DNA of 64,000 nucleotides from Diplodia intermedia (GCA_021495925.1 JAKEKT010000100.1:1-64000); one strand, 5' to 3'; shown: positions 47,509 through 58,228, counted from the stretch's first letter. Program-made: numbers and translations. Notes: a model not told the origin generated them from the sequence alone.

Positions 47509-49753
47509 ATGCCTAAGGGCTTGAATACTTGGTTCAATGAAGCCCACCTAGGCGATGCAACTACCAGTGCACCATGCAGGAGTTGCGCCAAGCTTGCCAT
47601 CAAGTACGATGCGGACGACCCTGCCCAACAAGTTGTACCCAGCAAATTCCATGTCCAGGACGAATTGCCGAAACTCGCTTTCCTCGACGAGAACGTAAGA
47701 CTTGGGTGTGAGTTCTGCGGTCTCCTTCTCGAAATTGTCCGAAATGGCGTGGAGAACGATGAGTCTAGCGAGACGACTCCCATCAGCTTGGGTGATGCGT
47801 GTTTCTATACAGAGAGCTATCTCCGGACAGATGCTACGGGGGATATGAATGGCGCGTATGGGCTCAAGATGGAGTTGCGGGTGGGTGGCGGTCAGCCAAA
47901 GCGCCTGTACTTTTCCCTGCATGCAGACCACGGTGAGTTTGGTGCTGCCCAAGGCCAATGAGACGCTGCCTGAGCTGAAGTTGGTAGGTTCGGGAGCTGC
48001 AACGCTCGGAAGAATCCATCGGAGGCGGCTGCATCCGATTGCAGTATCGGAACTATCCATTGCCCTCATGCAGAGGTGGATTCAGGAGTGCGCCAAGCAT
48101 CCCATCTGCAGGCTGTCAGAGAAGCCGTTTGTGCCTACGCGGCTGATCGACGTCGGTACTATGGACTCTGCGGCGGTGGCATTGGTCGAAGCCTCTGGAA
48201 ACATGCCCGGCTTGCGCTACGCCGTCCTGAGCCATTGCTGGGGGCCTCGCGATCCGCAAAAGCCTATGCTGAAAACAGAGCTTTCCACGCTGGCGGAGAG
48301 AAAGGTATCAATACCTCTCAAAACGCAAGTGGCGCCAACAAAGCTGTCATCTCCGACTGACTCAAAAGGCTGACCAATCGATAGCATGCCTCGGAATTTC
48401 GTGGATGCTGTAACCGTGGCCCGGCTCCTAGGCATTCAATACCTCTGGATAGACTCTCTCTGCATTGTCCAGGACTCAACCGAGGATTGGCAACGTGAAG
48501 CGGCGCTGATGCACCAAGTCTACAAGCACGCACACGTGTGTATTGCAGCGACGTCTGCGAGAACAAGCCATGATGGTTTCCTGGAGCGATCCCTAAGCCG
48601 CGAAGTACGCATACCCTTCACACTTCCCAGAGGCGGCGCTTCGCACGGTTACCTACATCTGCGGCAAACAGACAACGAAGTGATGTGTGGATTCGAGTCT
48701 AATGTCGAATGCTCAACGTGGAACGACAGGGGCTGGACCTTCCAGGAGAGATTCCTTTCGCGACGTCTGATTCACTTTTGCAAAAACCAGGCATACTTTG
48801 AGTGCCGGACAACGATTTGGGCCGAGGACAACCATAAAGTGCAACATGAAACGCTGCCTACATTTCACCTTGGTCACGGTTACACGTCGGGTGAGGAGCT
48901 TCCATCAGTTATGGCGGGGGATGAGAGGGACGAGGGCATAGGTAGTCAGGTATTCGGGAGCGCCCCCGAAGGTAACCAGGAACAAAAAGAGGAGATGGAA
49001 GACGCGGAAAGTGACCATGGCGACGAGCTTGAAACCATCTTTGAGCACTGGTTCGCCATCGCTGCCTGGTATTCTTCCCGTCAACTGACCTATGGCACCG
49101 ATAAGCTCATTGCTCTTTCCGGCCTTGCCAAAGTAGCCTCCTCTGCTGGCCAGGTCGGACGCTACTTTGCAGGCATCTGGGAAAACGACCTGTGTTACGG
49201 ATTGCTCTGGATTTGCAGCGGCGATTGCGTCCAGTCACCATCCTATCGCGCGCCTTCTTGGTCATGGGCCAGCATCGATGGCCAAATAGTGTGGGGAGAT
49301 GACCGGGATCGGGCAGAATTGCGTCCGGTCTTCGACTTTTTGGACGTGGACATCGAGCTGACTGGGCCGGACGTCTTTGGAGGCATCTCAAGCGCACGCC
49401 TCATCATCTCAGGCTCACCTGTGCCGGTGGAAATAGGCGGACGTGATCGACCCGACCGATTTCTCTTCGATTTCTCCCATCACCTCATGTACGAAGGACG
49501 TAAGATTGGATTGGTGCACTTGGACCTCAGGGACCCAAAGCTCCTGCCCACTGGACTGTATGCACTGCAGCTATTTGAGCAGTACCCGACGCCACCAGAA
49601 CAAGATCATCATCGGAACGTCTGGTGTGGACTTTTGCTGGCGCTAAGCGATGAACAGCCAGAGACTTTCCGCCGTGTAGGACTGTTCGTCCTCGACGAGG
49701 ATGATCTGGATGTGTTTGAGGATCTGGAGCCACGCCGCACCACTTTGATCTGA
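47509..49753 (+). CDS. HET-domain protein (heterokaryon incompatibility-type)
   Basis: Three exons (47509-47932, 47988-48324, 48385-49753) encode 709 residues. The N-terminal part has two CxxC pairs (CRSCAKL, CEFCGLLLEIV) often seen ahead of HET domains. The HET domain then shows its three motifs: RYAVLSHCWGP, QYLWIDSLCIVQDSTEDW, and STWNDRGWTFQERFLSRR. The C-terminal half (SWASIDGQIVW, GLYALQL) follows the usual pattern of this family. HET proteins trigger cell death on non-self fusion, and the N-terminal HET fold resembles TIR domains; the partner or ligand is unknown. Intron 1 is a normal 55-bp GT-AG intron. Intron 2 (60 bp) begins GCAAGT and ends ATAG, a GC-AG intron; without it the frame runs into a stop after PTDSKG. 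Confidence 0.92.
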
Positions 49754-49880
49754 CGGAGTTCGTGTCGCGCACTGTTCGATTTTCCTTTTAAGTAACAATG
49801 GAGCAGTTATGCTGGGCCGGATTGGGACGCCGAATTGGAATAGAAATTCATTCAGTCTAAATAAGCATGTCGTATGTGCT

Positions 49881-49912
49881 ACTAATTGGCCTGTTCGCAG
49901 CTTGAGTACGGC
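49881..49912 (-). pseudogene. Internal fragment of a 5S rRNA gene
   Basis: 32 bp match the interior of the 5S genes with two mismatches (it contains TTCGCAGCTTGAGTACGGC). The match begins and ends abruptly, and lies about 300 bp before the intact copy at 50205. It corresponds to part of the internal control region and cannot make 5S rRNA. Confidence 0.8.
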
Positions 49913-50204
49913 GCAACACCCGTCCCCAGAAAGCGACGCTGTCAGCCACATTGATCTGACCCATTCCTCCGTCATGCTGTTGGCTCAGAAGAGGGCGGAT
50001 TCGGACGTACTGTTCAAAATACTAAAGAACAACAAGCGAGACTTTCCCGATATAGACCTACCTGCGTAGTGTGTTGTCGTTTGTAGAAGATGCTGGGGAA
50101 AGGTTAGAATCTTGCATTCTGCCATGTGGTGGTTGAGGGCACAGAGCAAAACGGGGCCAATGCTTCTCCTCCACTCGGCACGCAAAAAAAAAGAAATTGC
50201 AAAA

Positions 50205-50323
50205 ACGTACAACAGCCGGGATTCCCCAATGGTCACCCACTTGAGTACTAATCGGCCGGTTCGCAGCTTGAGTACGGCTGAGCGGACGGGAAGCCCTATA
50301 TTCTGCGACCTATGGTCGTACGT
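50205..50323 (-). rRNA. 5S ribosomal RNA gene (copy 2)
   Basis: A full-length 5S gene, about 119 nt, identical or nearly so to the one at 2007-2125 over its whole length. It has the same first bases (ACGTACGACCATAGG) and 3' complement, followed by a T5 run on the minus strand (50201-50205) as polymerase III terminator. It lies alone in an otherwise gene-poor stretch downstream of the HET gene, as expected for dispersed 5S genes of filamentous fungi. Confidence 0.93.
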
Positions 50324-50333
50324 GGAAGATGAT

Positions 50334-50356
50334 GTTGTGGGTTGGGGATATGTACT
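50334..50356 (-). promoter_or_regulatory. Upstream element of 5S rRNA copy 2
   Basis: Matches the 23-bp block at 2136-2158 with two differences and sits at the identical distance (11 bp) from the 5S start. On the minus strand it contains ACATATCCCCAACCC. Conservation at fixed spacing between diverged flanks supports a promoter role. Confidence 0.65.
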
Positions 50357-51961
50357 GCAAAATTGTCCCCGGGCGAAGGCGCCCAACCAACGATCCAACA
50401 AGAGCGCATACTCATATCACAGCACCGCAGCTGATTCGATGAGTCCGTACACAGCTGCCGCGCTGGCAACTTTGTGAGTTTGGCTTTCCTACCATGACGG
50501 AATCCTGCAGCTTGCCGAGAGGCGCCCAGAATATCGCACTTGGCCGCTTCCGTAGTTTTCGCCAACTTGTACTGCTGGACTCTTCCTCATCCAGCCGTGT
50601 TCTCACTGACAAACAGATCCTGACTATTAACAGTCCACCCATCTCTGTGGAGACATCCCCGAAGGATTGTCGGCAAACCAACCCCTGCTGGGGAAACCAA
50701 AGACAACAATATGCTTTAGCAGATATTGCTTTTTCGGGTTCAGGAGTGGAGAGACACTCTGAATCCGGACTTGTGACGAGCAAGCTGGGCTTGCTGACCA
50801 TTGGGATGTGAGCCATGCGGCCGAGAGGGGCCGTTCGTGTGATTGAACATATGGGGGTGATTTAGTTTGAACTCTGCGCCTCAAGGTTCGATACCTGTAG
50901 ACTGAGTTCGGAGTGGCGCTGTGATTCGTGTGCAATGACGACAGACCTGACGGATCATCACTGGGGTATGGTATGACCCGATGCATAGCATCAACGGAAG
51001 TTCGATGAACAGTGCCGTACATAGCTCAATCATGAGAAGTGGAGTGGCTTGTTTCCGGGAAGCTTAATAAAACATCCATCTTTTTTTTTTTTTTTTTGCG
51101 ATGGAAGATATACAGGCGCTTGTATCCTCCTCCTCTTCAGAAGGAAAGAGAACGGTAGTCCGCTGGACGCAATCGGAATTCGGCGTCTGGAACCCCGCCC
51201 TGATCCGCGTACAAGGGTCTTAGCACGAGCGGAGGTAAGCTGCCAAGATCTCACTTGCATATGTACCCGCTCAGCCCTGGAAGAATACGGGAAAGATGCG
51301 ACAGCCACGTTGGACGCGAAACTCTCTTCTGGGAACCGGGTCGAAGTGAGTCAAATACTCGCTCTTGTCTCTTCACCTCCGCTTTCCGAGCGTTTCGCTC
51401 AGTTTGTACGACCATCCATGGTGTCGCTCTTTTGAAATGCTCCGCTTCTGGACACCCGACAAGGATCAAGCTGAGCCGTCTCGGCTGCCAGCAAATCAGA
51501 ACACGGCCCGAATCCTTGCGAAGTCCTTGGATTACCAAGACCGGTAAAAGATGGCTGGTAGCATGATGTCGCGTCACGCCGGGCAAGGTCCATTCACCAA
51601 TGCTTTCCCGCGCAGACCCATGCGGCTTACATGCATACCACGCCGTTTCCAGCGCCGACAACAAGCAGACCGCCCATGCAAACCTTCCCGTGCCGTGGCT
51701 TCCCAAGCCCAATCCGACAATGAAACCAGCCGATCTTCCGTACCACTTGGGGCGGGCCGGCCAATCCGGAATCCCACGACAGTTGGCAGTTGCTCAGCGC
51801 ATTCGGTGGCGGCAGAGCCCCAGCCCTCGCATGCAGGACCAGCCTCTCATCATTGCAGCCCTCATTGCAGGTTCCCGAGTACAAATAAGGGGACGGGACT
51901 AAAAAAAATGGAACTTGCATTCTGCTCGCTGCAAGGCCTCGGTAGTCCTGTGTAGCCCACC
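50357..51961. other. No gene recognised
   Basis: About 1.6 kb between the 5S gene and the alpha-galactosidase-like gene. It contains a T16 run near 51081-51096 and the upstream region of the downstream gene. Open frames are short and motif-free. Confidence 0.5.
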
Positions 51962-53886
51962 ATGTTTTCTTCACCAATGCTCCCGGCACTTCTCCTAACC
52001 ACCACGTCCCTCCTCCTCCCCGCCGTCGTGCACGCCGACACGCTCCGCTACGGCAAGACGCCCAACGGCTTCTCCGCCCCGGCCCGGGGCTGGACCTCGT
52101 CGGCGCTGCAATCGCTCTCGGGCGACGCCAAATTCACGCTCAACCAGGAAAACGTGATCGAGCAATGCGACGCGATGCGGGAGGCGCTCGGCGCGTACGG
52201 CTACGAGTACTGCGCGCTGGACGCGGGCTGGTCGCTCGGGGACCGCGGCGACGACGAGCACGGCCGCATCACCTACGACCCGGACCTGTTCGACCTGCCC
52301 GCGCTGGCCGACCACCTGCACGGCCGCGGCGCCAAGCTGGGCGTCTACATCCTGCCGGGCTACTTCGCCGCCGACGCGGACAAGACCATCGAGGGCACCG
52401 ACGACATCCCGCTCTCGTCGATCCGGGCCGACGATGACGGGGATGGTGAGCCGTGCCGCGCCATGTCGCGCTGCGACATCGACTACGGCAAGACCGGCGC
52501 GCAGGAGTGGTGCAATTCCAACGTCAAGCAGTTTGCTGATTGGTGAATCATCCCCCCTCCCCTCCTCTCTTGATCCGAACAGAATGATTTCTAACACCTC
52601 GGCCAGGGGCGTCGACCTCATCAAGCTGGACTACGTCACGCCCGGCTCTCCCGACTCCGGCGCCGACCTCTCCAGCGACAACAGCGGCAGCGTGGCCTGC
52701 TACCACAAGGCGATCCAGGCATCCGGGCGGAAGATGCGGCTGCACGTCGGCTGGGAGCTGGACATGAACACGACCTACTACGACATCTGGCGATCAAAGT
52801 GAGTGAGCGAGCCCAGCAGCCCCCCCTCCTTCAACTCCTCTCCCCCTGAAAGATGAAAACCGACAAGAACAACTCCACTCACTCACTCACCCACTCAACA
52901 GCGCTGACGCCCTCCGCACCGACCGCGCCCTCACCGACCCCAACCAGACCACGACCACCCTCACGCAATGGTCCAGCGTCCAGCGCGCCATCGAGCGGTA
53001 CCGGCAGTACATCCTGCCGCGGCTGGACAGCGCCGACGAGCTGACCATCCACCCGGACCTGGGCGCGCTGCCCGTCGGCAACGGCGCCGCGCTCGCGGGG
53101 CTGACGGCCCTGCAGCAGCAGGCCGTGCTGACGCACTGGATCGGGGCGGGCGCGCCGTTGCTGCTGGGCGCCGACATGACGGCCCTGGACGCCTCGCTCC
53201 TCGCCGACCCGCTCGCCAACGCCGTCGCCGCCTTCACCGCCGCGCACCCCATGGTGCCGACGGCCGGCAACGCCGACGCGCGCAGGGGCCGGCAGCGGCA
53301 GGTGTGGCTCGCCGGGCCCGACCCGGCGTCGGGCGTCGTCGTCGCCGTGCTGGCCAACTACGGCGCGGGCGGCGCCGCCCGCGACCTGTTCGCGTCCGAT
53401 CCCGACGACGCCGACCAGGTCTTCCGGCTGTCGCCCAAGGCCCTCGGGCTCGCGTCGTCGGGCTACTACGCCGTCGAGGACGTGTGGGCCGGCACGACCG
53501 TCGACCTCGGCTACGACGACGTCTGGACGTGGACGCTGGACAGGGGCGGCGCCGCCGCCTTGCTGAGGCTCACGCCGTCCATGACGGGCGACGGCAACGA
53601 TACGGATGCGACGACGGCGACGGCGACGGCCGAGGCCGAGGCCCAGGCACAGCAAGGCAAGCGTGATCTGGAACAGCCGCAGAAGGCGCTGTTCGTGCAG
53701 TATGAGCGGGTGCTGACGTCGGCTACTACAGCTTCGGGCCAGGCCACGGCCGCTGCTGCCAGCGCTGAACGGACGGACTCGGCGTCGGATGCCTCCTCGG
53801 CGGTGGTGGGGACGACTTCTTGGGGTAAGGTTTCGTTGTGGGTAAGCGTGGCTGGACTGCAAACGGCCATGTTGTGGCTGTTGTAG
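51962..53886 (+). CDS. Secreted, possibly GPI-anchored GH27 alpha-galactosidase-like protein
   Basis: Three exons (51962-52542, 52607-52798, 52902-53886; introns 64 and 103 bp) encode 585 residues. A signal peptide ends near residue 25 (LLLPAVVHA). The catalytic barrel follows GH27 order: a shortened start (RGWTSSALQSL), CALDAGWS, HGRGAKLGVYI, and IKLDYV with the presumed nucleophile aspartate at the end of strand 4. A typical GH27 acid/base aspartate should follow LRTDRAL. The C-terminal domain is beta-rich, followed by a Ser/Thr/Ala-rich stretch and a terminal hydrophobic segment (VSLWVSVAGLQTAMLWLL), which suggests a GPI anchor. Such enzymes release alpha-linked galactose from oligosaccharides or cell-wall polymers. 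The GGWNSW start motif of classical members is changed to RGWTSS, so true substrate and activity are uncertain. Confidence 0.85.
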
Positions 53887-54063
53887 GAAATGGCGAAAGG
53901 GGGGAGGGGAAAAAGGTTCTGCTGGCAGGATCATCTTTGCACGACTTACGACGTACACATGTATAGAGCGATCTCGATGAAATGATGTCGATGAATATGT
54001 AAAATTTTTTTCTACTCTATTCTATCAGCAACATCTTTGCAAGTCTTTCACAAACCCTTGCTT

Positions 54064-55705
54064 TCAAGCTTTGCCATCGGAGAATTGCACCACCGCCCAC
54101 TTGCCGCTCCACGCCCACTTTCGGCATCCACTGTCTCCGCCACCGTTCTCCGTCTGCCTCAACTCCTCGTCCTTGCCCTGCTGCAAGCCGACAACAACAT
54201 CGGCCTTGCATGTCCTAAGCGCAAGTACGCGGACATCAGACTTGGGGCCGAGAGGACCGATCGCCTCGACGAAGGGGGTAGTAGGGTCCCAGGCAGCCTG
54301 CAATACTGGTTAGCTTTCTGTGAATTGGACAGTAGATGGGGATACGTACATCGCCGGTCAGCTTCCTGTAGTTGAGGTCACCCTTGAAGATTACAAGCTC
54401 GCTCTCCTTCAGATCCTCGTACAGGCTAGGAGCCGTCTTGGGCAGACGCCAGTAGCTTCCGCCCTCGGTCCAGAAGCGGTTGGGGCGGATGGTGAGCTGG
54501 CCCTCGGCGTGGAACCCGCTCCACCTCTGGAAAAGGAAAGACAACTCCTCCGCCTCCTTCTCCGACAGCGGCTGCGGTGTGCGGCCCGCGTGCTTTTCGT
54601 CGTCCGTCTGAGTGGTGTAAAAGGCCTGCGGGTTCGCCAGAGCGTTGAGGAGAGCGGCGAAGTCCTGAGGCAAGACGTCGGACACGAACCACGGCATGGA
54701 CTTGGGGTGGAGGACGACATTGGTCGCCAGGCCGGCCGAGAGTAGGTAGCCCGCGAGGATGAGGTCGACGAAGAGCTCGAAGCCGGCGTTGTCCAGCACA
54801 ATGTCCACCCTGCGCTCCTTCTTGCCGGCCTTCTTGGCATCGAGCAGGACCTTGTAGGCAGCCCCGAGGTCGTTGACGACAATGTTCTTCTCCGACGCCT
54901 TGCGCGCCTCGGAGCCCTGGAGCTTCTGGATGTCCTCGTACGTCAGGGAAGTCAGAAGCGACAGATCCGTGGCATTGCCCCACAAGCAGATCTCGCACAT
55001 TTCCATGAACAAGATCTTGTCGGCCTCCTCCTTGTCCTCCTGCGATTGAGCCTTGCCCGTTTCGAGCTGGCTGACGAGATCCTTGTACCGGGCGGCGAGT
55101 TCGAGGACGGCGGGGCGCGAGGAGCGGAAGGTGTCCATCTTTTGGCGGGCGAAGATGTCGTAGGTCTTCCATTTTTGGGAGAGGGTGAAGGCGGTGTTTA
55201 CGCGTCTATCTGTGTAGGTCAACAACAGGGTCGTGGTGAGAATCGCGCGGCGAGCGAGATTACCTGTAGAGGTAGCACTCAGAGAAGAGCCAAGGAACGT
55301 CGAACCACGACGGGTTTCCCAGAGCCTCCAGCTCCTTGTTGTAGCCGGCTACGTCGGCCTCGCCATCGTCGGGGATGGGTGTCAATGGGCGGTTGTGCTG
55401 CAGCTCATGCTTGAGCTTCGCGAGAGCCTGGACAATCTGCTTTCCCTCGTTCGCTACTTCGGGATCCGTGGCTTGGAGCGCGGCGCGGTGGACATCATCG
55501 ATGCCCCCAGTCTGGCGAGGTCAGTGTCAGCCGATGGTGAGGTGAGGGCTGAGGACTGACAATGATGACGGGCCAGCGGTCCTTTGCGGAAACGTAGGCG
55601 AACGACGTCTTGTCGCTGGTGCTGTATGGCGCTGGGGAGTGAGGTCAGCATTGGCCGAGAGCGCATGTCGCTGGACTACCCACGCGTCTTGGTGTCGTAC
55701 TCCAT
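54064..55705 (-). CDS. Damage-control phosphatase, DUF89/ARMT1 family
   Basis: Five exons (55705-55684, 55631-55561, 55511-55264, 55205-54350, 54297-54064) encode 476 residues, close to the about 470 of yeast YMR027W. Recognisable family stretches are TSDKTSFAYVSAKDRWPVII near the start, NPSWFDVPWLFSECYLYRR, the metal-site region VDIVLDNAGFELFVDL with conserved Asp-Asn, LHPKSMPWFVSDVLP, and VIFKGDLNYRKLTGD, with TCKADVVVGL near the C-terminus. These are metal-dependent phosphatases that remove reactive or excess sugar phosphates such as fructose-1-phosphate. The human relative ARMT1 has also been reported as a protein carboxyl methyltransferase, so the annotation is often ambiguous. It is convergent with the alpha-galactosidase-like gene, 177 bp apart. 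Exon 1 encodes only seven full codons. Confidence 0.92.
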
Positions 55706-56317
55706 GTTGTGTGTTGCGATGTCTGCTGTGTCGGCGAACTGTGGATTTGGCGGGGCAAGTAATTCGGGTAGGCCCCTCGATGACGTCGGCGGATGGATTT
55801 CCCGATGCGGCACGACATCCGATCTGGCGTCCTCTCGGTGCTTCTCACCCATCCCCCACACTGTTCAATTTACCAAAGAGCAGGAAAGTTCAGACCCGGG
55901 CGATCGAGCAGTAAATCTTGTCGATAGCCTGTCTCCCTTTTTAAAGTGTTGTTCTTTCGTTACTCTGGCAAGCACATCAACCAGTTCAGCCAAGTCATCG
56001 GCCCAATGATTCTGCTCGCTTTCTAGATTCTGAGATGTGATGCATCACTCTTGGGACGCAAAAAACAGGAGTTGAAATGGAAGAACCCTCATCCCGGCCG
56101 TACATGTTCAGACTTCAAAATCCGTCTGCACGTCCACATGTAGTCTAGGATCGACCATCAGTCAAAGCAAAGTTCCGAGAAGTTCTCGGCACTCCTCTCG
56201 GCTTCACGCTACACGTCGGCTTCACTGAAAAGCTTCCCCACTGCATTTGGCAACCAAAAAAAGTCTTTTTGCCCCAAACTCTCGTTTTCAACACCAAAGA
56301 TCCTCCTCCACAAGAGC
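55706..56317. other. Upstream region of the DUF89 gene, no gene recognised
   Basis: About 600 bp between the phosphatase start and the tRNA-fragment cluster; no coding or RNA features were identified. Confidence 0.5.
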
Positions 56318-56461
56318 AAAAAAGAAGGTATAACCCTGGAATTGAACCAGGACCACATGGATCTGCGGAGAATCGAACCCTGGACCATGAGCCAAAGTTC
56401 ACGTTCACAGGACCAGCGTTGAACAAAAAAGATATAATACCGGAATTGAACCAGTTACTGT
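56318..56461 (-). repeat. Degenerate tandem units made of tRNA 3' halves with T6 terminators
   Basis: On the minus strand two related units follow the interrupted tRNA-Ala. Each has a tRNA-Ala 3' half (T arm plus acceptor; the second copy at about 56359-56386 reads GTCCAGGGTTCGATTCTCCG and then CAGATCC). This is followed by another T-arm-like segment with CTGGTTCAATTCC(A/G)G (56327-56354 and 56431-56458) and a T6 run (56318-56323 and 56425-56430). The second T-arm type has no matching 5' half here. The arrangement looks like a local tandem duplication of decayed tRNA material, or the remnant of a tRNA-derived short retroelement. Confidence 0.65.
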
Positions 56462-56586
56462 TGGATCCGCGGGGAATCTTTTTGAATGTTAGAATGATGC
56501 TCAAGGGATTCGAACGTAAAGGCAACTAACCGAACCCCGGACCACTCCCATGCTAAGGGAGTATTATACCACTAAACCACAGACCC
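56462..56586 (-). pseudogene. tRNA-Ala (AGC) interrupted in the T loop by 53 bp
   Basis: On the minus strand, acceptor GGGTCTG, a normal D arm, anticodon stem CTCCC/GGGAG with loop TTAGCAT (anticodon AGC, 56552-56554) and the start of the T arm CGGGG-TTCG are all intact. The next 53 bases (56478-56530) are foreign. The tRNA then resumes precisely with ATT-CCCCG and acceptor CGGATCC, which pairs with the 5' end (including G-T pairs) and is followed by A73. Removing the 53 bp leaves a 72-nt tRNA-Ala. The inserted piece contains a T-arm-like GTTCGAATCC. Eukaryotic tRNA introns lie after position 37, so this is not a normal intron, and I class it as a disrupted gene. Confidence 0.75.
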
Positions 56587-57096
56587 GATGCGGCGCTTGA
56601 GCTGCTTTGATGAAGGAAAAGGTGGAGTTTTAGCTATATATATAGAAACCTTTGTTATCAATGGAAATACAGACGTAGGACTTATGGAAGATAGACGTTC
56701 CGGCGGTTCTTTGCCTCAAAGCAGGAAAGAGGATGGAGTGACTATGAGGATTGAATGTATCCAAGCCCCAGTCTGCTCAGAACAACCTTCGCGCGATAGC
56801 CATTATGCAAGGCGCGTATACATTGATGCAGACCAACTGCGAACCGTTGCACCATAACCTTGATCGTTGCAATCCAATTACTGTTTCCCGGAGAAAAAGA
56901 TGCAGGTCCCTAAAACTCAATTGCCTATTCGCCTTTTGGATGGCAACCAGCCCGGTGTGCTGCTTGTCATAGGGTTTGCTACGGATCTCCTGCGCTATTG
57001 ATGCATCACAACTGCCGAACCCTCTTGCTGTTCTTTTTCACTTGCAAGAATTCATCATTCCAAAGGTATGTTACACGGTTGAGCCTTTTGCTAAGC
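56587..57096. other. No gene recognised
   Basis: About 500 bp between the tRNA-Ala remnant and the 3' end of OST3; only 3' flank and short frames. Confidence 0.5.
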
Positions 57097-58228
57097 TCAG
57101 AACGGGGGGAGGTAGAAGGGGTAGCCGCCGTTCTTGATCCTGAAAACGCTAAGGAGGAAGCTGTAGGTCAGGAAAAGCAGACCACCCCAAACAAGAACAG
57201 CGGTCTGCTGGGTTTTGGGGTTCGCAATGCGGGGAACCTTGAGGGCGAGCGAGATGGTGGCGAAGGATAGGACGCCATCTGCAATGGTCAGCGTTGTCGA
57301 GTGCCAAGTAGCTATACTGCACTTACAGAGGGCCGCGACGATCTGGGTCTCCATCCCGAACTGGTTCTGGAAGCCGCCGGCAAAGTAGCTGATCCCACCC
57401 TTTCCGTCACCGGCGACATAGGGAACCTTTCTGATGTGGTTGAACATGTGGCCGCTGGTGAACAAGAGCACCATGATCAGGCTGAAGGCAGCCCACAGGT
57501 TGCGGTTTTGGATGACGGGGAGAATGTAAGGAGCAGCGACGGTAACAAAGGTGATGACGCCGAGAACAGCGGTGGTCACGGAGACGATCTTCAGGTAGTT
57601 GATGGGGCGGACAATGGGCGGGTGCGGGCCGTCGGGGAGGTTGCGAGAGATCCAGGCGTGGATGCCATCGGCGGACTGAGGGCTGCATAGAGTCAGCATG
57701 AACCGGGACATGGAGCCTCAACTGGCGGCATACCCCATGGCAAAATCAAAGCGCTTGGGCTGGGTGTCAGCCCTGGCATTGGGACCGGAAGTCGGGTGGA
57801 AGAGCAAAAGGACGGGGGCGGTTTGAAGCATGAGCTGGCGAGGGAATCAGCAATTGCGAAGACAGCAGCACGAGTAGCACGCATACGGATTGGAAAGTTG
57901 CCTTCCCATCGACGAAGTCCAGGGTAGCGAAGACGAGGCGGCTCTCGGCGTCCTTGTCGCCCTTGGTCCAGCTCTTGGACAGCAGATTCCACTCGGGCTG
58001 GAAGTCCTGGCACATGGCGCAGCCGAAACGCGGCTCGAGGGCGGTCAGCAGCACGGCGACGGCGTAGTCCCTCGGGGCGGAGGTCAATTCGTTGAAGGAG
58101 GCATCGTCGAGTTGCAGCGGCGCGGACTGGGCGCGGGCGGAGAGGAAGCGGTCCTGCGAGGGGGCCTTTTTGGCGGCCAATGCCGACAGCGGCAGCAAGA
58201 GCTGGGTGACGAGCGATAGGAACCGCAT
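57097..58228 (-). CDS. Oligosaccharyltransferase subunit Ost3/Ost6 (thioredoxin-like)
   Basis: Four exons (58228-57887, 57834-57734, 57682-57327, 57278-57097; introns 52, 51 and 48 bp) encode 326 residues, the usual length for Ost3. A signal peptide (LSLVTQLLLPLSALA) leads into an ER-lumen thioredoxin-like domain with the redox motif CAMC in FGCAMCQDFQPEWNLLSKSW. Four transmembrane segments follow in the C-terminal half (for example VSVTTAVLGVITFVTVAAP and AFSLIMVLLFTSGHMF, then the last two exons), with the conserved GGISYFAGGFQNQFGMETQI between helices. Ost3/6 forms transient mixed disulphides with substrate proteins to help N-glycosylation of cysteine-linked sequons. The in-frame sequence continues upstream of 58228 but lacks an ATG. 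It is divergent from the coiled-coil gene, 254 bp between starts. Confidence 0.95.

Noticed and set aside
50868..50905. GGTTCGATACC resembling a tRNA B box
   Set aside because: The T stem does not pair and no acceptor or anticodon arm can be built around it.
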